From Plectonema cf. radiosum LEGE 06105 (lineage in GTDB: Bacteria > Cyanobacteriota > Cyanobacteriia > Cyanobacteriales > Nostocaceae): DNA of 49,497 bases. Under the pieces are notes generated by a model that was not told where the DNA came from, did no database searches, and saw only the letters and a list, made by a program, of their open reading frames with translations. How positions within the stretch are numbered: the first letter of the stretch is position 1; each line of letters begins with the position of its first letter. Shown here piece by piece: positions 36,791-45,577 of this stretch. Made by a program: the position numbers and the translations under genes. The DNA is taken from assembly GCF_015207665.1 (NCBI RefSeq), contig NZ_JADEWL010000039.1:1-49497 (forward strand). The letters run 5' to 3'.

Positions 36791-37609
36791 ATGCAACCAA
36801 AAATTTCCATAGTCATCCCAGTTTATAACCGCTCAAATTATCTCAGTACAGCCATAGAAAGCGTTCTCAAACAAACACTAACTGACTTTGAATTAATAAT
36901 TTGGGATGATGGTTCAACTGACAACTCGGTAGATATTGCTAATCATTATGCCCAACAAGATAAACGAATAAAAGTAATTGCAGCAAAACACCAGGGACAA
37001 ACTCTTTCATTACAAGGCGGATTTTCAGTTATATCTGGAACTTATACCGGGTGGATAGATAGCGACGATATCTTAGCACCAACTGCACTAGAAGAAACCG
37101 CCATCTTTTTAGATAACAATCCCCGTTGCGGACTAGTTTATACCGATTATTTAGTCATCAACGAAAAAAATCAAATGCTTGGGAAAGGAAAGCGCTGTCA
37201 AATCCCCTATTCCCCAGATAGACTACTAGTTGACTTTATGACTTTCCACTTCCGATTGATGCGTAAGGAAGTATTTAAACAAGCAGGTGGAATTGATTCA
37301 AAAGCTGAACTTGTCCAAGACTACGACTTATGCTTAAGATTATCAGAAATCACGCAAGTACATCATCTCCAACGTCCGCTATATTACTATCGTCAACATT
37401 CTGGCTGTATGTCCTCTCAACAGCGTATAGAGCTAATTTACAACTCCCAAGAAGCAATTGCAAGAGCATTACAGCGTCGGGGAATGGCATCTGACTATGA
37501 AATTGATGTAGAAATTATTGGTCGCTATCATCTTAAACGGAAAATCAAACCGCAATCAACTGCAAGAATTATTGATAATAAAGAACGTGTTGAAGAAGCG
37601 ATTGTATAA
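36791..37609 (+). CDS. Family 2 glycosyltransferase
   Basis: A 272-residue GT-A fold enzyme from ATG 36791 (the TTG at 36779 is in frame but adds only four residues). ISIVIPVYNRSNYLSTAIES is the nucleotide-binding start, WDDGSTD follows, and TGWIDSDD at about residue 88 is the DxD-type metal site. QDYDLCLRL carries the catalytic-base region. Sugar donor and acceptor are unknown. It is closely similar to the first domain of the convergent protein at 37697-39913 (shared CQIPYS, VDFMTFHFRLM/VDLMTFHFRLI and RRGMASDYE/RRGLSSDYE), so one derives from the other by duplication. Confidence 0.88.
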   Translation: MQPKISIVIPVYNRSNYLSTAIESVLKQTLTDFELIIWDDGSTDNSVDIANHYAQQDKRIKVIAAKHQGQTLSLQGGFSVISGTYTGWIDSDDILAPTALEETAIFLDNNPRCGLVYTDYLVINEKNQMLGKGKRCQIPYSPDRLLVDFMTFHFRLMRKEVFKQAGGIDSKAELVQDYDLCLRLSEITQVHHLQRPLYYYRQHSGCMSSQQRIELIYNSQEAIARALQRRGMASDYEIDVEIIGRYHLKRKIKPQSTARIIDNKERVEEAIV

Positions 37610-37696
37610 CCTAAAACTGATTGATTATTAAACAAAGCTAGAAGTTTTAAAGCAGCACACTAGTAAAAATATTATTTCTTCCATTCCCCATTCCCT

Positions 37697-39913
37697 TTAC
37701 AACTGAGCTAACAAATTCAAACTAGATTGTACGGGTGTATGTTGAACGAGCATTCCAGCATTACGTAGTTTATCTAAAGTATAAAAAACCGCTAATCTTT
37801 GTCGTTCAAATATTGGAGCAAACCAAGGAATTGTATTAACTAACGCTTTTAATTCCTCTTTATTATTGCTTGGATACTCGTCTTTATATGGATATTGAAT
37901 ATCCAACTGCGGCTGCTTCCAAGTCAATCGATCGTGATTTGAAGAATATTCAATCCCTACCCATTTTGATAGCTCCTCTACAACAAAGTCATAGCTATCA
38001 ATTTTATGAGAAACCACAATATGCTGTGCCATTAGATGTACAATTCTATGAGCATGGTCTTCTAAGGTGCAAACCGTATTAATTCTATGCAACGCGCTGA
38101 TAACCCTTGCTTCTGCTTGATTAATAGTTATCTTATATTCTGTACGACGGTCAATTAAAAAGAAACTATCCGGTGCTTTTTGCATCAGCGTTACTGGTGC
38201 TAATTTCCACAAATCCCAATTTTGTTTGAGTAGAAACCAATGTTGCTTGGTAATTCTTTGTAGTGGCTGTTGTGCTGCAATTTCTTGGAAGCGGAGATGC
38301 ATTCTTTTATAGCACCCAGCACGCCAGGAATAAGAAGCTTTACGGCTATTTTGAGTGGGCGACCAAAAATTGTAACGTACCAAAGCATTGGGAACGTAGA
38401 GGAAACGCAAGCCAATAATTGCAGCAATGGTGTAGTATTCTCTGTCTGTAGCTAAGAAAGTGTGTGGATTCCAAGCTTTTAGTTCTTGCAATTTTACTGC
38501 ACAAGCGCGACGAAGCAAATATGAGAGGGGAGGTTGCCAGTTATGAGATAAAGCTTGCAGCAAGTAATCGTCATATTGTCGCGAGGTAAAGCTGAATCGG
38601 TGCTGGCATCTTTTTTGAGGAATTATGCGTTGCGAATTTTCCCCTTCCTCCACATCAGATTGATAAAAACAATATTCCCAATCTCCATAAGCAATATCAA
38701 AGTTAGGATTTTGCTCTAATGCTGCTACTTGCAATTCAATTTTATTGGACATTAAAGAGTCATCAGCATCCAACCATTGAATATAATCGCCACTTGCTAA
38801 AGTAAACCCGTGGTTAAAAGCATGATTTTGTCCTTGAGCGTGACATTTTGTAAAGATGACACGACGAGAAGAGTTAGCTGCCAGTTGACGAGCAATTGCT
38901 AGAGAGCCGTCAGTTGAATTGTTATCGACGATGATAATTTCTATATTAGGATAGGTTTGCTCAAAACACGAGCGCAAACACCCCTCGAACATCTCACCTG
39001 GGTTATAGCAGGGAATAATTATTGAAACTAAAGGAGCGAGGGAATTTTGTTTCTCCAAAGCTGGCTTCTGAACTTTAGCGTTTAATACGTTTCCTTGAAA
39101 CCGATTGTCGGATTGACTTTCCCCTTCTTCCTCCTGCACTATACTCCCTGCCTTTTTCAGTTTAGGCTTGATACTAAAAAAAGCAGTAAGATGAGTATCC
39201 AGTTCGTAATCTGATGATAATCCCCGCCGTATGAGCGCATCATTAATTGCTTTTTGCGCCCAATAAATATTTTTCAAATTGTCGTTGGTAACATTGCTAT
39301 CGTGGCGACGATAATAATAAAGAGGTTTGGCGATATGATAAACTTCGGTGACTTCAGATAATTTCAAGCATAAATCGTAATCTTCACCAGAAGCAAAGCT
39401 ATCATCAATACCACCAATAGCATCGTAAACGCTGCGACGAATTAACCGGAAATGAAACGTCATCAAATCTACCAGCAAACCTTCTTTAGAGTAAGGAATT
39501 TGACATCGCGGTCCCAACCCATGAAGATTGCCATCCGAATCCATTAATTCGTAATCGGTGTAGACAAGTCCCACTTGAGGATGTTTGTTGAGAATTAAAC
39601 TCGTTTCCTCAATCGCTGTAGGAGCAACCATATCATCGCTATCTACCCAACCAATATAATCTCCCGTAGTAGCTGCAACTGCGGCTTTGATAGCTGGGGG
39701 AAAGCCCGTATTTTGTTCGGCAGCAATTACTCGAATACGGCGATCGCATGACGCATACTGATAGGCAATGTCTAAAGAATTATCAGTGCTTGCATCGTCC
39801 CAGATGATTAACTCAAAATCGCGATGAGTTTGATTAAGAACGCTTTCTATAGCAGATCCAAGATAATGCGAGCGGTTGTATACCGTGATAACGATGGAGA
39901 TAGTAGGGTGCAT
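37697..39913 (-). CDS. Two-domain family 2 glycosyltransferase
   Basis: A 738-residue protein. Domain 1 (about 1-255) has ISIVITVYNRSHYLGSAIES and IGWVDSDD. Domain 2 (about 290-530) has VSIIIPCYNPGEMFEGCLRS and IQWLDADD. Both are intact GT-A folds with DxD sites, so one polypeptide may add two sugars or make an alternating polymer. Residues about 590-738 form a helical, possibly winged-helix tail also seen in some cyanobacterial peptide/PqqD-like proteins (uncertain). It lies 30 bp downstream of the TIGR03032 gene in one transcript. No membrane helices, so it is cytoplasmic. Convergent with its one-domain paralogue 87 bp away. Confidence 0.88.
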   Translation of the reverse strand: MHPTISIVITVYNRSHYLGSAIESVLNQTHRDFELIIWDDASTDNSLDIAYQYASCDRRIRVIAAEQNTGFPPAIKAAVAATTGDYIGWVDSDDMVAPTAIEETSLILNKHPQVGLVYTDYELMDSDGNLHGLGPRCQIPYSKEGLLVDLMTFHFRLIRRSVYDAIGGIDDSFASGEDYDLCLKLSEVTEVYHIAKPLYYYRRHDSNVTNDNLKNIYWAQKAINDALIRRGLSSDYELDTHLTAFFSIKPKLKKAGSIVQEEEGESQSDNRFQGNVLNAKVQKPALEKQNSLAPLVSIIIPCYNPGEMFEGCLRSCFEQTYPNIEIIIVDNNSTDGSLAIARQLAANSSRRVIFTKCHAQGQNHAFNHGFTLASGDYIQWLDADDSLMSNKIELQVAALEQNPNFDIAYGDWEYCFYQSDVEEGENSQRIIPQKRCQHRFSFTSRQYDDYLLQALSHNWQPPLSYLLRRACAVKLQELKAWNPHTFLATDREYYTIAAIIGLRFLYVPNALVRYNFWSPTQNSRKASYSWRAGCYKRMHLRFQEIAAQQPLQRITKQHWFLLKQNWDLWKLAPVTLMQKAPDSFFLIDRRTEYKITINQAEARVISALHRINTVCTLEDHAHRIVHLMAQHIVVSHKIDSYDFVVEELSKWVGIEYSSNHDRLTWKQPQLDIQYPYKDEYPSNNKEELKALVNTIPWFAPIFERQRLAVFYTLDKLRNAGMLVQHTPVQSSLNLLAQL

Positions 39914-39943
39914 GAGTCGAAATATTAAACAACTTTTAACTGA

Positions 39944-41044
39944 TTACAACTCCCCCATCGAATCCAAAGTCAGCAAAGTGCTAATTTCATCATTTTGGAA
40001 CCCCAATGCCATTGGTCGCCGTACTTGCGGTAATATCTGTACATCGTACAACTCTCTAATCACCCCAGAAACAGAAACCGAATGGACGATTTCACTACTT
40101 TTTATATCAACTACCATCAATCCACAACGGGCTTCTTCTCCTTTCTCCGTTAACCTTTCATCTAACGCTAACCCAGAAAATGTTTTATCTTCTCCTCGCG
40201 GCTTAGATAACCCAATAATCGCCCACTGTTTCCAGAATGCCAGCCCGCGCAAATAACCAGGACAAAAGGCTACAACTTCAAAACTTCCCCTCTCCAAATC
40301 GACATAACCAAACTCCCCAGTTCCCGAATTCATCAGCCACAACTTACCTTGATAAAACCGAGGCGAATGAGGCATTGATAATCCAGATAAAATAATTTCA
40401 TTATTAGTAACATCAATTACACACCCTCCATTCCGACGCTTTTCTCGCCAAGCATCCTTCACGTCAGTTTGAGCAACTGCCGTTACATAGCGGGGCTTGC
40501 CGTCCACCATTGCCATCCCATTCAAGTGACAGCGGTCTTCATTCACTACCTTAGAAATAAACGACGGCTTCCACAAAGGCGTACAGCTATTGGATTCGCT
40601 TACCGTTGCCAAACAATTGAGCAAGGTACTGACAAAAACTATCCGCCCCCCATCTTCCACAGCAACATCGTGGATATCCAAATCCCCCGTAGTGTAACCA
40701 GTGCGGGGAACGTAAAGTTTATCGTAACCTTGATAGTTCTGTCCCTCTTCAAGTACGTTATCAAACTGCCATAATTGATATTTGGTACTGAGCATTAGGC
40801 GCTCAGAACCAACGGTATACAGCCCCATTGCTCGGTTAAAATTGCGCTCAAACCCAGAAAATCTTCCTTCTTGACCAATTCCCAGCAATATTAAACGACT
40901 GGTTTGATAGGTAGTAAAAGCTAAACTTATCTGTTCTTGATACAACCATCCCACAAATTGTTGGGAGCAATTTATCTCTAAAGCTGGGGAATTGGAAGTG
41001 GTTTCAACACCATTAGAATGTTGTTTGGGACTTGTAACAACCAT
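39944..41044 (-). CDS. TIGR03032-family protein (beta-propeller-like)
   Basis: A 366-residue protein. FVGWLYQEQISLAFTTYQ, YVPRTGYTTGDLDIHDVAVE, EDRCHLNGMAMVDGKPRYVTA, GGCVIDVTNNEIILSGLSMP, SPRFYQGKLWLMNSGTGEFG and RGLAFW are the conserved blocks of TIGR03032. Function is unknown. The blade-like repeats suggest a propeller, and family members are frequent beside glycosyltransferases and secretion genes in cyanobacteria. ATG at 41044. It heads a two-gene minus-strand operon with the double glycosyltransferase, so a role in building or checking a surface glycan or glycopeptide is a fair inference. Confidence 0.85.
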   Translation of the reverse strand: MVVTSPKQHSNGVETTSNSPALEINCSQQFVGWLYQEQISLAFTTYQTSRLILLGIGQEGRFSGFERNFNRAMGLYTVGSERLMLSTKYQLWQFDNVLEEGQNYQGYDKLYVPRTGYTTGDLDIHDVAVEDGGRIVFVSTLLNCLATVSESNSCTPLWKPSFISKVVNEDRCHLNGMAMVDGKPRYVTAVAQTDVKDAWREKRRNGGCVIDVTNNEIILSGLSMPHSPRFYQGKLWLMNSGTGEFGYVDLERGSFEVVAFCPGYLRGLAFWKQWAIIGLSKPRGEDKTFSGLALDERLTEKGEEARCGLMVVDIKSSEIVHSVSVSGVIRELYDVQILPQVRRPMALGFQNDEISTLLTLDSMGEL

Positions 41045-41485
41045 AATTGTATACTGTTGCGCTGTGTATGAAATATAAGTAAATTTCGCTTCCCTTAAAT
41101 TGCTGCTTGCTTGTTATAGAGTTAATAAAATTTATATATTGTTACTGCAATAGTTAATGCTTATACGTATAAATAACTAATTTACTACCATACAACATAT
41201 ATTTGTGATTGTCATATTAAGTCAACTTGCTACACCTAAGCCTGCTTCGGATTTTTAACGGCAACTCTTTCTTGTGCGCGATAACAGGTAAGCGTAATGC
41301 CATCAAAAACCGTTAAATAACTACATCCAGAGTAAGCTTCAATATTCAAATAACCGGAGCAGTTCAATACAAGTAAGTATTGGTATTGGCTGCGACGCAA
41401 TACTTACTACTCACTACAATCAATATCCAACATTGATTTTTTAAACTATGAATACTTAAATAGTTATAAAAGCAAAAGGAGCAAT
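41045..41485. other. Divergent intergenic region with an 11-bp-stem hairpin
   Basis: No gene. It lies between divergent genes, so promoters for both should be here. At 41372-41408, AGTAAGTATTG pairs perfectly with CAATACTTACT around a 15-base loop, about 80 bp before the nuclease gene. The lack of a following T-run argues against a terminator; an operator or a small mobile-element end is more likely. Confidence 0.5.
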
Positions 41486-41983
41486 ATGTCATCAAAAAAA
41501 ATATGGCAGAAATATGAGGATGTAACGAGACAACTATTACTAGACATTCGAGATTTTATTGGTTTAAGCAAAGTAGAATCGAAACAAGTAATTCAAGGAA
41601 ACAGTGGAACTGAATGGGAAATTGATGTTGTTGCTTATGACAACATTACAAGTAAAATTATTTTGGTTGAATGTAAGCATCGAACCAATTCAAGCTTACC
41701 GCAATCATTAGTAGGTGGCTTTGCTTATACAATCAAAGATACAAATGCAGAGAGGGGAATCATTGTAACAACAATTGGACTTCAAGAAGGAGCAGAAAAG
41801 GTAGCTAAACACGAAAAAATAACTCCTATCAGGTTAACAATTGATGTTACCAATAATTCTGACGATTACATTGCAAGATTATCAAATCAAATATTTGTTA
41901 AAGTTACTGACAGAATTGCTATTTCTTTCTCCTGCTTATCGGTTACAAAAGTCACACATTATAAATTTTTCAACAGACAATAA
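41486..41983 (+). CDS. Mrr-like PD-(D/E)XK restriction endonuclease domain protein
   Basis: A 165-residue protein. E45-I-D47 followed by E62-C-K64 (WEIDVVAYD, IILVECKH) is the PD-(D/E)XK active site in Mrr-type restriction enzymes, with the later AERGIIVTTIGLQEGAEKVA block also typical. It has only the catalytic domain and lacks the N-terminal winged helix Mrr uses to find methylated DNA, so its target specificity is unclear; a short fused strand region ends the protein. AAGGAG precedes ATG 41486. No methylase is encoded nearby, which fits a modification-dependent enzyme or a stand-alone defence nuclease. Confidence 0.78.
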   Translation: MSSKKIWQKYEDVTRQLLLDIRDFIGLSKVESKQVIQGNSGTEWEIDVVAYDNITSKIILVECKHRTNSSLPQSLVGGFAYTIKDTNAERGIIVTTIGLQEGAEKVAKHEKITPIRLTIDVTNNSDDYIARLSNQIFVKVTDRIAISFSCLSVTKVTHYKFFNRQ

Positions 41984-42275
41984 TTTGAAATATTAAAAGC
42001 TCTAAATTATTAAAGTATTCTCACGGTTTTAAGGATATTGTACCCTTCATTTACATTGAAATTGCTTTGTTATTTATGCTCAAGACAAAAGCCATATCAG
42101 TTAAAGTCTTACTTCGTAGATACTTTCCTCGATGATAAAAATTTCTGGTTTGATGAGTGTGAAATAAAAACAGAAAAGGATAAATTTTGAGTTAGATAAT
42201 AAAAATTTTATTTCGCCTACAATAAGTTAGCTCTTTTATGTTTTTAAGTTTGCCTGACTACTATCTTACAATAAT
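41984..42275. other. AT-rich gap between convergent genes
   Basis: Nothing recognisable: no frame with protein-like composition on either strand and no strong terminator hairpin, although the two flanking genes converge here. Confidence 0.4.
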
Positions 42276-42971
42276 TTAATCGATTCCTTCTAGTTTTAAT
42301 TCTATTAACGATATTCCTAATTTTTGCATATATCTATTACAGATTTCAACTCCTTTATGAGTTAGTTCATAAAATTGATGGAAGGAAGGAACTTGTTTAC
42401 CTAAAATTTTACCTTCATTTCTCTCTACAGCGAGAAAAAAGTCATTGCTTGCCCGATTTAAACGTCTTTCTTTTTCTTCTTTGGGTAGATTTTCAATTTC
42501 TTCTGTAGTAATCTTACCCGCACGGTATATTAACTCTCCTCCATATATATTCTGTATGTCAATATTAACTTTTTTTGGATGCAATCTATTATCTGTATGG
42601 CTAATAACTTTATCTCTCAATTGCATTAAACCATCAACAAGTTCATTTTCAGGTGTTACAAAATTTTTATCTTGTTCTAGCTGTTCAGCGTCAAGAATAT
42701 CTGGTAAGCCCCAAAATCTATATTCAGATTGGAGTATATTAATTATCTTCAAAAGACCTAAACTGTTTTTATCATATGCTCTGGTAAGCCCTATAATTCC
42801 GGCTTCATAGTGAGCCATACGTGACCAATCAAAAAAAGGTGGGTATTCCTCAAAATGAGTATTTAGTGCTTCTGTCATACTTTCATGAATTTTTAAATGA
42901 AAATGTGAAAAATACAAATTTTCTCCAACTTGGTTTATTTTGATTTCAAAATCTTCTCTAGATACTGACAT
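42276..42971 (-). CDS. HEPN (AbiU2-like) domain protein
   Basis: A 231-residue helical protein. R119-DKVIS-H125 within MQLRDKVISHTDNRLH is an Rx5H motif typical of HEPN ribonucleases, and the layout (long helices, the motif near the middle, AHYEAGIIGLTRAYD before it) resembles the AbiU2 group known from abortive-infection and toxin-antitoxin settings. If active it would cleave RNA after phage sensing. AAGGTGT precedes ATG 42971. It lies 15 bp downstream of a truncated TIR-like/DUF4062 fragment on the same strand, suggesting that sensor and effector once formed a unit. Confidence 0.65.
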   Translation of the reverse strand: MSVSREDFEIKINQVGENLYFSHFHLKIHESMTEALNTHFEEYPPFFDWSRMAHYEAGIIGLTRAYDKNSLGLLKIINILQSEYRFWGLPDILDAEQLEQDKNFVTPENELVDGLMQLRDKVISHTDNRLHPKKVNIDIQNIYGGELIYRAGKITTEEIENLPKEEKERRLNRASNDFFLAVERNEGKILGKQVPSFHQFYELTHKGVEICNRYMQKLGISLIELKLEGID

Positions 42972-42986
42972 ACACCTTTTTATTAC

Positions 42987-43184
42987 TTATATGTTTATAA
43001 TTGCTTGACCATCTTTACCATGTCCAGGGAACGCATTAGATGAGCAAATTACCTCCACTCTGACACCTTTTGAGGGAGCCACAGTACGATTTATCTCCTC
43101 AACAACTTTTAAAACGTGACTTCTTTCCGTTTTCACATCACCTGGAGAAGCAAGAAAAATTTTTATTAGTTCTACTTTTGGCAT
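42987..43184 (-). pseudogene. Truncated TIR-like/DUF4062 domain protein
   Basis: The 65-residue frame carries IKIFLASPGDVKTERSHVLKVVEEIN and a later FPGHGKDGQAIIN, the N-terminal blocks of TIR-like DUF4062 proteins, which are normally hundreds of residues long and often NAD-consuming or sensor domains in defence. It stops (TAA) right after QAIINI, in the middle of the domain, and the next gene begins 15 bp later, so the rest has been deleted. ATG at 43184. Confidence 0.65.
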
Positions 43185-43335
43185 AGCCCCATTCGCTAAG
43201 TATAAAAAATGGCTAGCCGAATAATAATATCAAAAATCCTCTATATTTCCAGTACCTTATTTTTCTCAAGCGCTTCGCCTTTCTAAAAATGTGACAGAAA
43301 CGAATTGTAAATTATTAATTACTGTGACGCTTTTG

Positions 43336-43375
43336 TCTTAAACTATCTTGTGTTATAAATCACAATATCTTAAAC
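43336..43375 (+). promoter_or_regulatory. Candidate par operator/centromere upstream of parA
   Basis: TTGTG (43348-43352) and CACAA (43361-43365) form an inverted repeat around TTATAAAT, flanked symmetrically by two direct copies of TCTTAAAC (43336-43343 and 43368-43375). The block ends 15 bp before the parA start. ParA or ParB commonly binds such sites to autoregulate the operon, and a centromere-like parS is possible. Confidence 0.45.
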
Positions 43376-43390
43376 ACTCACGTACCGGAT

Positions 43391-44143
43391 GTGACCATAA
43401 TAATTGCCATCTTCAACCAAGCAGGCGGAGTAATGAAAACCTCTCTCGCCATGAATCTTGGCTATCAACTACATCTCCAGAAACACAAAACGCTCCTCGT
43501 TGATATGGACCCGCAAGGAAGTTTAACAACTTTCATGGGTTTGGAACCCCACGAGTTAGAGCAAACCGTTGGCGATTCCATTTTCAACGAAGAAACGCCA
43601 CCTTCAATTCACGACAACCTACACGGCATGGATTTACTGCCAGCCAACATTACGCTGAGTGCCGTAGAACTGCAACTAGCTACCGTTATGGCACGAGAAA
43701 CCCGACTTAAAATAGCTTTAGAACCCCTTTTAAACCAATATCGCTTCATCATTATTGACTGTCCCCCATCATTAGGAATACTCAGCATTCTCAGCCTTAC
43801 CGCTGCTACCCACGTACTAATTCCCATTCAAACCCACTTCAAAGCTTTCAAAGGTACGGAACTGCTACTAGATACCATCAAGCAAGTCAAAAAACACGTT
43901 AACCCCCAACTAACTATTGCAGGATTCGTTCCCACACTTTACAGCAACGCCAACCAAGATAAAATTATCTTAGAAGCGCTCATTGACCAACTAGAACCAC
44001 TTGCTACCGTATACCCCCCAATCCCACGCGCTACCGCCTTTGCCGATGCAGCAATGAACCGCCAACCATTAGCCTTGTACGCACCCAAACATCCAGCAAT
44101 AACAATTTTAAATAAAATTCAATTCGGAATGGAGAAACTCTAA
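43391..44143 (+). CDS. parA: ParA-family partition ATPase
   Basis: A 250-residue ATPase driving plasmid segregation. The P-loop is IFNQAGGVMKTSLAMNLG (residues 7-24), followed by LLVDMDPQGSLTTFMG (Walker A') and IIIDCPPSLG (Walker B, about 115-124). Size and lack of an N-terminal DNA-binding domain fit a type Ib-like ParA. In the KGGxxKT motif the signature lysine is replaced by Ala11, a variant seen in cyanobacterial plasmid ParAs (recalled). The start is GTG 43391; the ATG two bases earlier runs straight into TGA. It overlaps parB by one base (TAATG), so the two are co-translated. Confidence 0.9.
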   Translation: MTIIIAIFNQAGGVMKTSLAMNLGYQLHLQKHKTLLVDMDPQGSLTTFMGLEPHELEQTVGDSIFNEETPPSIHDNLHGMDLLPANITLSAVELQLATVMARETRLKIALEPLLNQYRFIIIDCPPSLGILSILSLTAATHVLIPIQTHFKAFKGTELLLDTIKQVKKHVNPQLTIAGFVPTLYSNANQDKIILEALIDQLEPLATVYPPIPRATAFADAAMNRQPLALYAPKHPAITILNKIQFGMEKL

Positions 44144-45087
44144 TGCCAGCCAGAAAAACAACACAAGTCCCCCAAATGCGCGGCGTTCAAGACTTAATCA
44201 GCATGAATGCGGAGACAAGCCAAACCACAGTACCCATCAACAAAATTCAAACTAATGATAAGCAACCCCGCCGCTACTTTGACCAGGATAAAATGGCACA
44301 ACTAGTGCATTCCGTCAAAGAACACGGCATCCTAGAACCATTATTAGTACGCCCCTTAAAACAAGACGAATACGAACTCATCGCCGGAGAAAGAAGGCTA
44401 AGAGCAGCCAAAGAAGCAGGACTTACAGAAGTACCAATTGTCAGCAAACAATTCGACGACAAACAAGCCCTGCAAGTCGCACTTTTAGAAAACTTACAGC
44501 GAGAAGACCTCAATCCAGTAGAAGAAGTAGAAGCAATACTGGAGCTATTAACAATTCAACTAGAAGTAACCCCAGCAGAAATTAAATCAATTCTTAACGA
44601 ATCTGCCAACGCTAAAAAACGCAAATTAGAGTTAGCGGAAAACGTTTCCCGTCAATTAGAACAAATCGAAACTATCCTAGCTGGTATTGGTAGATTTAAC
44701 GCCGAAAGCTTCCGCACTAGCCGCTTACCGCTGCTAAACCTACCCTCGGATGTACTTGAAGTGCTGCGCCAAGGGAAAATAGAATATACCAAGGCGAGAG
44801 CGATTGCGAGAGTTAAAGATGAGCAGCAGCGTTCTGACTTGTTAAATGACGCAATCTCTCAAAATTTATCACTAACTCAAATCAAAGAATTAATACAACA
44901 ACATGAACTTAACCAAACCGATATTGAAGAAACCGAACAGCAACAACTAACTAGACGATACTCGGATGTTGGTAAGCGGTTGAAGAGTACCAAAATATGG
45001 GACGACACCAGAAAGCGTAAGAAGTTGGAGAGATTGTTGGGTGATTTGGAAAAGTTGCTTTTAGAAAGCGAGGTAAAGCAAAATTAA
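44143..45087 (+). CDS. parB: ParB-family partition protein
   Basis: A 314-residue protein. DKQQPRRYFDQDKM-type N-terminal region, EHGILEPLLVRPL, then the GERRLRAA box and ENLQREDLNPVEE form the CTP/DNA-binding ParB core (about 35-135). A KorB/HTH-like middle region follows and then a charged helical C-terminus (KRKKLERLLGDLEKLL). It should load onto a centromere near parA and stimulate ParA. It is complete, unlike its paralogue at 12406-13248. ATG 44143 overlaps the parA stop. No strong terminator is visible after its stop. Confidence 0.92.
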   Translation: MPARKTTQVPQMRGVQDLISMNAETSQTTVPINKIQTNDKQPRRYFDQDKMAQLVHSVKEHGILEPLLVRPLKQDEYELIAGERRLRAAKEAGLTEVPIVSKQFDDKQALQVALLENLQREDLNPVEEVEAILELLTIQLEVTPAEIKSILNESANAKKRKLELAENVSRQLEQIETILAGIGRFNAESFRTSRLPLLNLPSDVLEVLRQGKIEYTKARAIARVKDEQQRSDLLNDAISQNLSLTQIKELIQQHELNQTDIEETEQQQLTRRYSDVGKRLKSTKIWDDTRKRKKLERLLGDLEKLLLESEVKQN

Positions 45088-45379
45088 ACCGTTTCTTGAA
45101 AAATATTTTTTTGCGGTATATTAAATCCACCCGTGAGCAGTAGCCACTGATGATAACGATTATCTTTCTCATAATCAATATCAATCTTCTAAAATTGAAG
45201 TAATATTATCTTGCGACAGCCGGTATGATTATCATCGTAAATTAGCCGAGCGTATCTGGGTATTTTCTACCAAGCAATTGGAGTATTAGGAGAGGAAGAA
45301 GGTTGATTTTTTGCAATTTATGAGAAAGGTTGCTGTCTTTAAGAACAACAGGAAAATAGTTAAGCGATTAGGAAGTAAT
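45088..45379. other. Intergenic region between parB and the Doc module
   Basis: No gene seen on either strand. It should contain the promoter of the toxin-antitoxin pair. No clear palindromic operator was found by eye. Confidence 0.4.
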
Positions 45380-45577
45380 ATGGTAGCAATAACGATTAGT
45401 ATCTCAGAACATCAACTGCAAAAATTACAGGAATTAGCGCAAAAATTGGGAATCTCCACCGAAGAGTTATTATCTGCGAGTGTAGAAGATTTATTAAATC
45501 ATCCTAAAAGTGATTTTACAGAAGCTGCTAATTATGTAATGCAAAAAAATGCTGAACTTTATCGGCGATTAGGATGA
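45380..45577 (+). CDS. Antitoxin of the Doc toxin, RHH-like N-terminus
   Basis: A 65-residue protein starting at ATG 45380, chosen because TAGGAAG lies just upstream and the family-like sequence VAITISISEHQLQKLQELAQ begins there (a frame extending to 45311 adds 23 unlikely residues). Residues 2-45 form a strand and two helices able to bind DNA as an RHH dimer, and the acidic and helical tail (SDFTEAANYVMQKNAELYRR) should inhibit the toxin. It overlaps the toxin gene by 4 bp (ATGA), the usual coupled order. Confidence 0.85.
   Translation: MVAITISISEHQLQKLQELAQKLGISTEELLSASVEDLLNHPKSDFTEAANYVMQKNAELYRRLG

Noticed and set aside
39876-40774. Plus-strand frames of 126 and 101 codons across the TIGR03032 gene
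   Set aside because: Antisense shadows of a strongly conserved protein on the other strand.
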